Source: Desulfosudis sp034189195
Lineage (GTDB): Bacteria > Desulfobacterota > Desulfobacteria > Desulfobacterales > Desulfosudaceae
Length of the DNA stretch: 24,176 nucleotides
Reading direction: 5' to 3'
Assembly: GCA_034189195.1 (NCBI GenBank)
Contig: JAXHVI010000249.1
Span: 1 to 24,176 of the forward strand
Shown here: positions 7,845 through 16,248 of the stretch, piece by piece
Layout: each line of letters opens with the position of its first letter
Numbering within the stretch: the stretch's first letter is position 1
Program-made: the position numbers and the translations under genes
The notes under the pieces: generated by a model
Seen by the model: only the letters and a program-made list of their open reading frames with translations
What the model was told of the DNA's origin: nothing
Databases searched by the model: none

Positions 7845-9081
7845 CACCGCCAATCTCCTTTATTTTTGTTAAAATCTCGTCACACGTATTTTCGTCCACG
7901 CATTCGACCGCGTCACCGCGCCGGCACACGGGAATTTCAACGGTAAAAGTGGTGCCCCGGCCAACGGTGCTTTTCACCCCGATCCGGCCGTCCAGCCGGT
8001 CCACAATGCCCCGGGTCACGTAAAGGCCCAGGCCGGTGCCCTTGTCAGAAGGCTTGGTGGAAAAAAAAGGCTCAAATATCTTGTCCAGGTTTTCACCGGG
8101 AATCCCCACCCCGGTGTCCGACACCGCTATTGACACGAAACCTTCCGCCTCCGAAAGGGAGACCGTGATGGTCCCTTCCCGCTGGATGGCATGGACGGCG
8201 TTGGTCAGCAGGTTGATCATCACCTGGCGCAGGGCATAGGGATCGGTCCATGCGACACCTTCGGTATCATCCATCTTCCGGTCAACGGCAATCTGCTTGC
8301 CCTGCATCTCTTTTGTCACCAGCTCGATCGACTCGCTGATCAGCTCCTTTAGATCGGTGCGGGCACAGGCCTGGTCGGCGGGCCGCACGAACCCCAGCAG
8401 CAGGTGGGTGATGCGGCGAATCCGCTCGATGCCTTTTTCTATTTTTTCAATCCCTTTGGCCAGTCCTGATTTGCCCGGCCATTGGGCCATGTCATCCTTT
8501 TCCAGGACCAGCCGCATATAGCCGGCCGCTTCCCGCATCATGGCCAGGGGATTGTTGATCTCGTGGGCCACGCCGGTGGAAAGGGTGCCGAGGGAGGCCA
8601 GGCGGTCCATGGCGGTCATCTGCTGTTCCATCTTTTCCTGAAACCGCTGCTGCTCCTCCTGCTCCCGCTTTCGACGGCGTTTATCCCAGGCCTGACGAAT
8701 CTTGCCGGCCAGGTGGTCGATCTCAATGGGCTTTGTGATGTAGTCAAAGGCCCCCTGTTTGATGCCCTCCACCCCGTCGGCGGCCGACACGTTGCCGGTG
8801 AGCAGGATCACCTCCATATCCGGCCAGGCCCCTTTGATGCGGCGCAAGGCCTCCAGGCCGCCCATGCCGGGCATCTTCACATCCAGCACCGCCACGTCCA
8901 TAGGCGTTTCAGCGAGCAGGGCCAGCCCCTCTTCGCCGGAACCCGCCAGCACCGGGGAAATCCCACGCTTTGCCAGGCGCCGGGAAACGGCGTTTAAAAA
9001 GTCGGCCTCATCGTCCACCATCAACACCCGGGGAGGCGCGGGCTCAGGCGATGGCACCGTTGTGTTCGAACTGTTACTCAT
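7810..9081 (-). CDS. Soluble receiver-histidine kinase hybrid (receiver at N terminus)
   Basis: A 423-residue cytoplasmic protein without membrane segments. It begins with a Pro/Ser-rich leader (1-17) and a receiver (18-133; VDDE 22-25, acceptor Asp67, LLTGN, Lys118). A charged coiled coil follows (134-160), then the dimerisation helix STGVAHEINNPLAMM with acceptor His173, and the ATPase domain with N box around Asn294, DTGVGIP (322-328) and GTGLGL (348-353). A receiver in front of the kinase suggests that phosphate from another kinase sets its activity. The C-terminal 35 residues are acidic and Cys-containing (CRRGDAVECVDENTC) and fit no domain I recognise. Its ATG is three bases after the permease stop, and its 3' end overlaps receiver 7401. 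Confidence 0.94.
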   Translation of the reverse strand: MSNSSNTTVPSPEPAPPRVLMVDDEADFLNAVSRRLAKRGISPVLAGSGEEGLALLAETPMDVAVLDVKMPGMGGLEALRRIKGAWPDMEVILLTGNVSAADGVEGIKQGAFDYITKPIEIDHLAGKIRQAWDKRRRKREQEEQQRFQEKMEQQMTAMDRLASLGTLSTGVAHEINNPLAMMREAAGYMRLVLEKDDMAQWPGKSGLAKGIEKIEKGIERIRRITHLLLGFVRPADQACARTDLKELISESIELVTKEMQGKQIAVDRKMDDTEGVAWTDPYALRQVMINLLTNAVHAIQREGTITVSLSEAEGFVSIAVSDTGVGIPGENLDKIFEPFFSTKPSDKGTGLGLYVTRGIVDRLDGRIGVKSTVGRGTTFTVEIPVCRRGDAVECVDENTCDEILTKIKEIGGDDEDTRESTGG

Positions 9082-9084
9082 GTT

Positions 9085-10689
9085 CTACACCAGGCCCAGT
9101 ATTTTCCACCATGTGGCCGCCACCAGAATCAGGGCGGCCAGCAGTATCGGCGTGGCCACCAGGCCCACCTTTGTCAGATCGGATGATTTGAAATAGCGAT
9201 AGCTGTAAGCAATGGCGTTGGGCGGACACCCGATCACCAGCAGCAGGGCAAAAGAGGTGGCCGTGCCCAGGCAGAGGGCCAGCACCGTGGGATCCACGCC
9301 CTCCATCAGGGCCATGGGAATCACGATGGGCAGGATCAGGGCCGCGGCCGCCACATTGGCCATGACGTTGGTCACCAGCGCCCCGAACACCGCCACCCCG
9401 GCAAACAGGACAAACCATCCCTTGCCCTCCACCAGCGGGAAGAAAAGGTTGGCAAAATAATCGGCCGCCCCGGAATAGCCCATGGCAAGGCCCAGGGAGA
9501 TGCCGCCGCCGAAGATAAACAGGGCCGTTCCCCACTCCAGGTTCTCGTGAATGTCCTCCCACTTGAGAATGCCGGCCACCACCAGGGCCGCCACGCCCAG
9601 CATGCCGGTGATGGAGTAGTCGATACCGTGAATGCCCTTGGTCAACCACGCGATGAAGGTAATGCCGATGATGATAAGCGACTTTATTTCAAGGGGTGTC
9701 AAGGGGCCGATCTCTTTTTCCAGCTGGGGCAGCTTGTACTTGGGATTGGGCCGGAACACGAAATAGACGATCAGCACGGCAATGGGCACCGTGAGAACAC
9801 CGGCGGGCAGGCAGTACTTGATCCACTCAAAAAAAGTAATCTCAATACCGGTGTACTCCTTTAGAAAGGCGGCCGACACCATGCAGCGGCCTCCGCCGAT
9901 CAGGGTGGACATGCCGCCGGCGGAACAGGCAAAGGGAAGGGAGATCATCATGAACTTGGCCGTATTTGAATGGGGCTCAATGCCGGCGGCCTTCATCATG
10001 GGGATCATGGTGACAATGCCGATGGCGCAGGCCGCGGCGTCATGCATCACACCGGAGGCCAGGCCCAGGCCCGTGGCAATGATGAATGTAAACTTGGTCA
10101 CGCTGGTGCCGGCCCGCTTGATGATGAAGTATCCCATGCGCCGGGTGATCCCGGCCTTGTCCAGGGAAATGGCAAAAATCAGGCAGCACATGATAAACAG
10201 CACCACCGGATGCATGTAGGGGGCCCAGGCGTCTTTCACGTCGGAGACGCCGGCGATCACTAAAAAAACGCCGATGCAGATGGCGGTGATCTCCAGGGGC
10301 ACCGGCTCCACGATAAACAGGAACACCAGCACCGCCAGCATGGCCAGAAACCGCTTGGCCGTGGGCGACAGCCCGTCCACATAATCCACGGTCATGGCCG
10401 GGGCATCGGCATCCACCGTGCCGGCAGCGGCGAGGTCGTCAACAGCGGCCCTCAGAAAACCGGCGGTGGCCTCCGGTGTGCCGGGGTTTATGGCTTCCAC
10501 CACATAGGCGGTTTTGGAACTCTTGTCCGCCACAAGGGTAAAGGCGCTCTCCACCGACCGCAACACCCGCTGGTCCGGGTCTCCGGAAATTTTAAACCGG
10601 GTCCCTTCCGGTCGGGGCAAGGCCAGGACGATTACACCCATCAATAGTGCGATACACAGCTTGAAAATGTTGGATTTAAAAAACGACAT
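9085..10689 (-). CDS. SLC13/DASS-type anion permease
   Basis: A 534-residue polytopic membrane protein of the divalent-anion/sodium symporter group. One helix (about 8-24) precedes an extracytoplasmic insert of roughly 85 residues; about ten further hydrophobic segments follow from 113. Family-like features are two related re-entrant regions (ACSAGGMSTLIGGG near 254-267; NVMANVAAAALILPIVIPMA near 441-460) and GCPPNAIAYS (487-496), a version of the GTPPN signature. Likely cargo is a sulfur oxyanion or dicarboxylate; the sequence alone does not decide. I chose ATG 10689 because AAGGAG precedes it by five bases; the upstream in-frame extension to 10827 overlaps receiver 10709 and lacks similarity to a membrane protein. 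It follows that receiver by 19 bases. Confidence 0.92.
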   Translation of the reverse strand: MSFFKSNIFKLCIALLMGVIVLALPRPEGTRFKISGDPDQRVLRSVESAFTLVADKSSKTAYVVEAINPGTPEATAGFLRAAVDDLAAAGTVDADAPAMTVDYVDGLSPTAKRFLAMLAVLVFLFIVEPVPLEITAICIGVFLVIAGVSDVKDAWAPYMHPVVLFIMCCLIFAISLDKAGITRRMGYFIIKRAGTSVTKFTFIIATGLGLASGVMHDAAACAIGIVTMIPMMKAAGIEPHSNTAKFMMISLPFACSAGGMSTLIGGGRCMVSAAFLKEYTGIEITFFEWIKYCLPAGVLTVPIAVLIVYFVFRPNPKYKLPQLEKEIGPLTPLEIKSLIIIGITFIAWLTKGIHGIDYSITGMLGVAALVVAGILKWEDIHENLEWGTALFIFGGGISLGLAMGYSGAADYFANLFFPLVEGKGWFVLFAGVAVFGALVTNVMANVAAAALILPIVIPMALMEGVDPTVLALCLGTATSFALLLVIGCPPNAIAYSYRYFKSSDLTKVGLVATPILLAALILVAATWWKILGLV

Positions 10690-10708
10690 GACGACTCCTT
10701 GATATATC

Positions 10709-11143
10709 TTAATCCTGTTTCTTTTCCAATGCAGCGGCAGAAGGGGTTCGGGACAGCCGGGCACGGTAAGCCTGATTGATCTTGTCAAGCAGATCTTCCA
10801 GCTCACAGGGCTTGAGCAGGTAGTCAAAAGCCCCGTACTTGATACCGTCCCGGGCCGCGGCCTGGGAACCGTGGCCGGTGAGCATGATCACCTCCATGCG
10901 CTGATCCATCTTCTTGAGAATGCGCAAGACCTCAATACCGTCCATGTCTTCCATCTTGAGATCAAGAATGGCCACGTCAAAGTCTCTGCGCCGCACCGCC
11001 TGAATGGCCTCGGCCCCGCTGGTTGCCTTTTCCACCAAAAGGCCGCGTTTGGTCATGCGGTTGGCCAGCACATTGACATACCCCACCTCGTCATCCACAA
11101 GCAGCACATGAATGGGTTGCCGGCGCATCTCTTCCCCTGTCAT
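10709..11143 (-). CDS. Stand-alone receiver protein
   Basis: A 144-residue single-domain response regulator: VDDE (16-19), acceptor Asp61, MLTGHGS and LLKPCE. The conserved Pro after the acceptor is replaced, giving LDLKMEDMDG, which is uncommon. The tail (RARLSRTPSAAALEKKQD) is short and charged. The start ATG has GGAGG seven bases before it. It lies 21 bases after receiver 11165 and 19 bases before the SLC13 permease, so the three genes form one unit. By position it is a good candidate to act on that permease (inference, supported by the receiver-permease fusion at the right edge of the window). Confidence 0.93.
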   Translation of the reverse strand: MTGEEMRRQPIHVLLVDDEVGYVNVLANRMTKRGLLVEKATSGAEAIQAVRRRDFDVAILDLKMEDMDGIEVLRILKKMDQRMEVIMLTGHGSQAAARDGIKYGAFDYLLKPCELEDLLDKINQAYRARLSRTPSAAALEKKQD

Positions 11144-11164
11144 CGACTTTCCTCCGGGGTACGG

Positions 11165-11602
11165 TTATATCCCCTTTGTGCTCATGAGTTTTTCCAACTG
11201 GGCCTGCTCCATGCGCTGGGCATGCTCCTGTTTCTTCCGGCCCGCCTCCATCACCTTTGCCACCAGAGAATCGATATCGCAGGGCTTCATCAGATAATCA
11301 AAGGCCCCTGTCTTCATGCCGTCAATGGCCGATTCAATGGTGGCATGCCCGGTGAGCATGATCACCTCGGTCAGCGGGAACGCCTTTTTGATTTCCTGCA
11401 GGGTTTCAATACCGTCCATTCCCGGCATCTTTACATCCAGCACCACCACGTCCAGATGACGGTTGGCCCGCAAGACCTCCAGGGCCTCCTGCCCGGAGGC
11501 AGCGGTCATAACGGTAAACTCACGCTTCTGAAGTCTTTTGCTCATGGTCTCGATAAACGATGTCTCGTCGTCTACCAGCAGAATAAATGGTTTGTGCATC
11601 AT
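11165..11602 (-). CDS. Stand-alone receiver protein
   Basis: A 145-residue single-domain response regulator with DDE (11-13), acceptor Asp56 in VVLDVKMPGMDGIETL, MLTGHATIESA and LMKPCD. The C-terminal 25 residues (GRKKQEHAQRMEQAQLEK) are a charged, probably helical extension. It is close in sequence to receivers 19487, 18816 and 7401, indicating duplication. AAAGGAG lies three bases before the ATG at 11602 and six before an adjacent ATG at 11599, which may be the true start. It follows the Cache histidine kinase 11670 by 67 bases and is the most likely direct acceptor of its phosphate (inference from order). Confidence 0.93.
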   Translation of the reverse strand: MMHKPFILLVDDETSFIETMSKRLQKREFTVMTAASGQEALEVLRANRHLDVVVLDVKMPGMDGIETLQEIKKAFPLTEVIMLTGHATIESAIDGMKTGAFDYLMKPCDIDSLVAKVMEAGRKKQEHAQRMEQAQLEKLMSTKGI

Positions 11603-11669
11603 CGTCTCCTTTATCTCGTTTTTTTATAATATCTAAATCGTCTTTTCTGAATCCGTTAAGGGACGCTAC

Positions 11670-13421
11670 CTACTTCGGTTCCGGCTGCTGGTAGGGAATC
11701 CACACCCGGAACCGGGTCCCCTCGCCTACCTTGCTGGTCACATCGATCTTGCCGCCCATCTTTTCAACAATCCCGTAGCAGATGGAAAGCCCCAGCCCGG
11801 TCCCCTTTCCCACCGGTTTGGTGGTAAAAAAGGGGTTGAAGATAAACGGCAGGTTGGCCTCCGGAATGCCGGGGCCGGTATCCTCCACAACAATCACAAT
11901 ATGGTCTTTTTCCAGTTTGCTCATCTTGGTGGAGATATGGATCGCGCCCCCGCTCTTTTCCATGGCGTCCATGGCGTTGTTGATCAGGTTGAGCATCACC
12001 TGCTGCATTTCCGACGGTGACAGGGTCACATAGGGCAGGTCCGGGGTCAGATCCGTGGTGATGGAGATCTTGCTGGATTTGGCCATCTGGCCGGAGAGCT
12101 GAACGATTTCGGAAATCAGCTCATTGAGCTGCACATCCTTGATGGTGGAATCGGTTTTGCGGGCAAAACTCAGCAGCTTGTGGGTGATCTCCTTGCAGCG
12201 CCTGCCCTGGGTGGCGATCTGTGTAATGGCCCGGCGCATCTCCTCAAGATTGGCGTTTTCCGAAAATTCTTCTTCGTCCAGCAGGTCCCCGATCCACCCG
12301 GCCTCCTCCACCATGATGGCCACCGGGTTGTTTATTTCATGGGCGATACCGGCGGCCAGCTCTCCCACCGAGGCCAGCTTGCCGGTTTCGATCACCTGCT
12401 GGTTCAAGGTCTGTGTTTCACTGTCCGCCTTCTGAATCCGGCGCACCATGCGCCGGGACAGAACCACGGCCATGATGATGATGCCCATGCCGCCAAGGGC
12501 GAAAATCAGTCCGGCAATCTGTGCCATGCGGTTGAACTCGGAAAAAGCGTCTTTCTTTTCCTGCCTGAGCACAAGAAGCCAGTTGTTGTCCTTCAGGCCG
12601 GCCACCGCGTAAATATTTTTACTCCCGGATGGGTCTTTTTGCTCAAATATCAAAACCTTTTCATGGGACTTGGAAAGCCGGGCGGTTATCTCCTCATAGC
12701 GAATGTCTTCCGACAATCCGCCCAGGGGGGGACGGGTCTGAAACTCGCCGTTGCGGTTGATGATAAAAGCGAATCCGGTTCGGCCCAGCCGCAGGTTTTC
12801 CACCAGGGTGTTAAACGCCTTGAAATCAATAGTAGCCCGGATCACCCAGGGGACATCATTGACGTATCGTCGTACAGTAATAATAAAATGCGGGCTTCCC
12901 CGGAGCCCCGTAAACACGTCGCTGACATAGTAAAACTGTGAAACCGCCTTCTGGAACCACGCGGCGTCTCCGTAAAAGGCGTTATCCAACTGGTAGGGAC
13001 CGGCATAGGTGACCTGTCTGCCCTCCACGTCCACCACGCCCAGGTCAACAAACACATCGCCGTACGCGGTCTTCAGGTTCTGCAGCTCCCTTTCCAGCAG
13101 CATCTTGTCCGACAGGGTCATCACCGGCGTGGTGATGGTCAATTCATGGATATTGGCCAGTTTTTCCTTCAGGAAGGTGTCGATGTTCTGCTTGTGCTTC
13201 AACACCACCTCGTTCAAATGCGCATAGGTCTTTTCATGATAGGAGGCGTGGAACTGGTGCAGGAGAATGGCGATGACCATGATCATCGGCGTAAAAGAGA
13301 CCACGATAACCGTCAGTATCAGTCGCCGGGTCAAGAGCGAATAATAGGCATCGGTCTGTTCCCTGGCCGGTTTTCCCTGAACGCCTGTTTCCCGTCTGGC
13401 AACATCTGTTGATGGTTCCAC
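11670..13421 (-). CDS. Membrane histidine kinase with double-Cache-like sensor
   Basis: A 583-residue kinase. Membrane helices at about 33-55 and 300-322 flank a 245-residue periplasmic region with Cache features (YAGPYQLDN, AWFQKA, YVSDVF, PHFIITVRR, WVIRATIDF, then a membrane-proximal second lobe). No HAMP domain is evident: the second helix leads through a short coiled coil directly to LASVGELAAGIAHEINNP, with acceptor His361. The ATPase part has NNAMDAM (481-487), DTGPGIP (514-520) and GTGLGL (540-545). The start is GTG at 13421 with GAGG five bases upstream. A sigma-70-like promoter lies about 115-140 bases upstream. It is a paralogue of kinase 20012. Cache domains bind small extracellular ligands; the ligand here is unknown. 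Confidence 0.94.
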   Translation of the reverse strand: MEPSTDVARRETGVQGKPAREQTDAYYSLLTRRLILTVIVVSFTPMIMVIAILLHQFHASYHEKTYAHLNEVVLKHKQNIDTFLKEKLANIHELTITTPVMTLSDKMLLERELQNLKTAYGDVFVDLGVVDVEGRQVTYAGPYQLDNAFYGDAAWFQKAVSQFYYVSDVFTGLRGSPHFIITVRRYVNDVPWVIRATIDFKAFNTLVENLRLGRTGFAFIINRNGEFQTRPPLGGLSEDIRYEEITARLSKSHEKVLIFEQKDPSGSKNIYAVAGLKDNNWLLVLRQEKKDAFSEFNRMAQIAGLIFALGGMGIIIMAVVLSRRMVRRIQKADSETQTLNQQVIETGKLASVGELAAGIAHEINNPVAIMVEEAGWIGDLLDEEEFSENANLEEMRRAITQIATQGRRCKEITHKLLSFARKTDSTIKDVQLNELISEIVQLSGQMAKSSKISITTDLTPDLPYVTLSPSEMQQVMLNLINNAMDAMEKSGGAIHISTKMSKLEKDHIVIVVEDTGPGIPEANLPFIFNPFFTTKPVGKGTGLGLSICYGIVEKMGGKIDVTSKVGEGTRFRVWIPYQQPEPK

Positions 13422-13482
13422 TTCCGCCTCACTTTTATTGCGAACGGTTAGCCCCTGTCAGGGGGCAAGTCCCTTTTCAGCG

Positions 13483-13520
13483 CCCCGGCCCGCCGAACCC
13501 CGGAGCCCTGCCCCGGCCCC
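13483..13520 (-). other. G-rich 5' leader segment, quadruplex candidate
   Basis: Read on the minus strand, six runs of three or four G are separated by loops of 2, 2, 4, 6 and 2 bases. This satisfies the common quadruplex pattern. It begins only a few bases after the predicted transcription start of the promoter at 13534-13562, so it would lie in the 5' untranslated RNA of the kinase 11670 operon. Alternative short GC hairpins (for example GCCCC pairing with GGGGC at 13451-13466) are also possible. Whether it folds or regulates is unknown. Confidence 0.45.
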
Positions 13521-13533
13521 GGGGCAAAAAAGG

Positions 13534-13562
13534 ATATTACAGATCATTTATATATCCGTCAA
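13534..13562 (-). promoter_or_regulatory. Sigma-70-type promoter for the kinase 11670 operon
   Basis: On the minus strand TTGACG (13562-13557), a 17-base AT-rich spacer and TAATAT (13539-13534) form a near-consensus housekeeping promoter. It lies in the 204-base gap between the PEP-synthase-like gene and the Cache kinase, pointing towards the kinase. Predicted transcription start is around 13527, giving a 5' leader of about 105 bases. It would separate transcription of the kinase, receivers, permease and cysC from the upstream run, although read-through is possible because I see no clear terminator in this gap. Confidence 0.7.
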
Positions 13563-13625
13563 GACGCATCGGCCAACCATAAACAGTAGCAAGGGGCGTG
13601 CCGGCCCCGCCACCGCCCTGCGGTC

Positions 13626-16238
13626 CTATTCAGGAGAACCGGCCAGCACCCTGTTTTTGATGTCCCTGTCGATCTTTTGCCGGTAATAGGTAATGGCCGA
13701 TTCATTGGACATGATCATGTCCAGCTGACGGGTATGCAGCAGCAGGTACCCCAGGATCCTGATCCTTTCCAGCATATAAGGCAGCTCAAATCCCTCCACC
13801 CGAGCCACCAGGTTGTCCCGGTTCAGCTCCACCCGGAAAGCATGCTGCGTAAGAATATCGGCGATAAACCGGATTCGCCGAATCCGGCGCTGGCTGTCCG
13901 CGGCCCCGCCCTTGAACCGGAAACTGATATAATTTTCCATGGTGCGCTCGCTGACCAGGGCCTCTACGATGGAAAAATGATACCCCAGCCGGGAGGAGAG
14001 ACTGCAAAAATTCTTTGAAATCATGAAATAGTTGCGCTCTGTGTAGGCGGAACGGCTGTAGGACGCCAGGTCACGGTTGGTGGTGGAACGAAACATCACC
14101 GAGGCCAGGCCCCTGTTGTCGATGGGGGGAGGACCGTCCCAGGGCACGGCCACGATGCCTTCCCACAGGGCCAGCATGGGAATGGAGGTGATCTCCTCCA
14201 GGTGGATATACTTTCCCTGGCCGGCCCCTTCCCGGACCCCGTCGTCCAGGTTCAGTATCCACCACTGCATGGGGACCTTGTAGTAGAGCTGCTTGCTGGA
14301 CCGTTCGGAAAAATTGTGGTCCCTGCCGAAATTAAACATCTCCTGAACCGATTTTTCGTGGGAAAAGCGGGTGATGTCATGAAAGGTCCTGCAGTTTTCA
14401 GGCTTGAACTCCGGTGAATAGGGGTCCAGAAGGTTCAGCGGCAGAATGTGACGGCTGACCTCCTGCAGCAGCTCATACACCGGGCTTCCCTCGATAATGC
14501 TTTTACCGGCGGTCTCTATCGGTTTCGGCAGATCGATGATACCGCGGTACACACTGGAGCGGCCGGTGTCCACCGTCACCTCGTCCCCGTTTTTCAGCAG
14601 GGTGGTGATGTTGTGCAGGCCGAAAATGGCCGGAACCTTGAATTCACGGGAAACATTGGCCAGGTGGCCGGCAAAGGTGCCGTGCTCGGTCAGCACGGCG
14701 GCGGCCCGGTTGAGCAGGGAGGCCCACACCGGCAGGGCCTGCCGGGTTACCAGGATCCCGCCCGGGGGAAAATGGATCATGTCGTCAGGATTATGAACGA
14801 TAAACACCCTGCCGGCGGCAACCCCGGGACAGATGAGGGTGCCGCCGGATATCAGCAGGTTTTCTTCGGCCTTCTGAACAAGGGCCTCAGGGTAGTCTAT
14901 CTTCAGTGTGTCCATCTGCTGAAGCGGGCGGCACTGAAGCATGTAGATGGTCCCTTCCCGGGAAATGGCCCACTCAATGTCCTGTGGGGCGCCATAATAG
15001 TCTTCCATGCGCAGGGCCAGCTCCGACAGGGCCAGGGCTTCCGCGTCGTTGATGGAGGGCAGCCCGCTGTTTTCCCCGGTGATTTCAAACTGGCAGACAC
15101 CGTTATCGGCAAAACAGAGAAACTGGCTCGCCTTTTCCTTGATGTCACGAAAAGAGATCGCCATGGGTGATGTCCGGCTTACCACGAAAAGGTCACAGTC
15201 AACACCGCCGTCCACCACCGCCTTGGGCAGCCCCCACGCGGAATTGATAAAAATCGAGTCATCGCCGGTATCCAGGGGGTTCCGGGTATACATCACACCG
15301 CCGCAACGGGCGTCCACCATGGCAAGGCAGCCCGCGCTCATGGCAATGGATTCATCCCGGACTCCCCTGTTCAGGCGATAGGTGATGGCGGTGACGCCGT
15401 ACTTGCTGGCCACGATCTCCTTGTATTTTTTCAGCAGGTCAGCCGCGGGGACATTGAGTTCGGAACGGTACTGGCCGGCAAAGGAGTTGGCCGCGGAATC
15501 CTCGCCCATGGCGCTGCTTCTCAGCGCCATGGAAACAGGGCCGCCCATCTCCTGCTCCAGGGCGCGGCAGGCCGCCATGATCTGCCGCTCCAGGTCTTCG
15601 GGAACGCGGGCCTGAAGGATAAGGTCCCGAATACCGGCGCTGAGCGTATAGAGTTCCTCCATGTCGGTGATGTCGGCGGCGATAAAACGGCTGTCGATCT
15701 CGGACTGAAGGTCGTTGTGTTCGATGAAGCGCTGGTAAGCCCGGGCCGTGATCACGAACCCGGCGGGGACCTTCAGCCCCACCCGGTTCCGCAACTCTCC
15801 CAGGTTGGCCATCTTGCCGCCCACCAGGTCGCCCATGGTACGGTCCACGGCGGAAAGGGGGATGATGAGCCGGTCGTCAACGGTCTCCTTTTTCTGGTCC
15901 AGCAGTCCGCTGATGCGGTTCCATATCTCGTCGAACCGGCCGTAAAGCTGGTTGTATTTACCGCCGGAAAGCTGCTCCAGGTGCTTGAGCAGGCGCATCA
16001 GGCTCACGGTGAGGGCAATGCAGTTGCTCCGGATAAAGGACATACCGAAAGGCTGTTTGCCGGCAAGGGCCTGCTCAATGGCGGTCATGGTTTCAAGGGC
16101 GGTGTTGTTGGCGTTGAGCAGCAGCTTGAAATGGTGGTACCGCTCCTTGAAGGCGATACGAAGCCCCTCCACATCCTCTGTGTCCACCGGAGGCGGCTTA
16201 TGGAAAAGGAACTTTACAAAGTCGATCAGTCGCTTCAT
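13626..16238 (-). CDS. PEP-synthase/PPDK-like protein with unusual C-terminal half
   Basis: About 870 residues from ATG 16238. Residues 1-125 are a helical region of unknown type. About 125-440 is a pyruvate-phosphate-dikinase N-terminal ATP-grasp domain (GGKMANLGEL 140-149, ALRSSAMGEDSAANSFAGQY 238-257, GGVMYTRNP 313-321, DIEWAI, LQCRPLQ). Residues 465-565 form the swivelling phospho-His domain, with CPGVAAGRVF and TFAGHLANVSREF carrying candidate His525. The usual C-terminal PEP/pyruvate TIM barrel is not recognisable; instead 595-870 is a region I cannot assign. It may transfer phosphate from ATP to an unknown acceptor rather than make PEP. An in-frame ATG at 16268 lies in a hairpin loop without a ribosome site, so I prefer 16238, which still has only a weak site (GGAACGG). 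It follows the membrane protein gene by about 80 bases. Confidence 0.88.
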   Translation of the reverse strand: MKRLIDFVKFLFHKPPPVDTEDVEGLRIAFKERYHHFKLLLNANNTALETMTAIEQALAGKQPFGMSFIRSNCIALTVSLMRLLKHLEQLSGGKYNQLYGRFDEIWNRISGLLDQKKETVDDRLIIPLSAVDRTMGDLVGGKMANLGELRNRVGLKVPAGFVITARAYQRFIEHNDLQSEIDSRFIAADITDMEELYTLSAGIRDLILQARVPEDLERQIMAACRALEQEMGGPVSMALRSSAMGEDSAANSFAGQYRSELNVPAADLLKKYKEIVASKYGVTAITYRLNRGVRDESIAMSAGCLAMVDARCGGVMYTRNPLDTGDDSIFINSAWGLPKAVVDGGVDCDLFVVSRTSPMAISFRDIKEKASQFLCFADNGVCQFEITGENSGLPSINDAEALALSELALRMEDYYGAPQDIEWAISREGTIYMLQCRPLQQMDTLKIDYPEALVQKAEENLLISGGTLICPGVAAGRVFIVHNPDDMIHFPPGGILVTRQALPVWASLLNRAAAVLTEHGTFAGHLANVSREFKVPAIFGLHNITTLLKNGDEVTVDTGRSSVYRGIIDLPKPIETAGKSIIEGSPVYELLQEVSRHILPLNLLDPYSPEFKPENCRTFHDITRFSHEKSVQEMFNFGRDHNFSERSSKQLYYKVPMQWWILNLDDGVREGAGQGKYIHLEEITSIPMLALWEGIVAVPWDGPPPIDNRGLASVMFRSTTNRDLASYSRSAYTERNYFMISKNFCSLSSRLGYHFSIVEALVSERTMENYISFRFKGGAADSQRRIRRIRFIADILTQHAFRVELNRDNLVARVEGFELPYMLERIRILGYLLLHTRQLDMIMSNESAITYYRQKIDRDIKNRVLAGSPE

Positions 16239-16248
16239 GGCGTCAACC

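Noticed and set aside
10690..10827. 46-residue N-terminal extension of the SLC13 permease
   Set aside because: It overlaps receiver 10709, has no ribosome site, and the ATG at 10689 with AAGGAG is clearly better.
11603..11669. Possible promoter in the AT-rich gap before receiver 11165
   Set aside because: TATTAT-like sequences are present but no -35 element lies at a usable distance; transcription from the kinase upstream explains expression.
13509..13536. GC-rich palindrome followed by an A run, considered as a terminator
   Set aside because: For minus-strand transcription the U run would precede the hairpin rather than follow it, and no plus-strand gene ends here.
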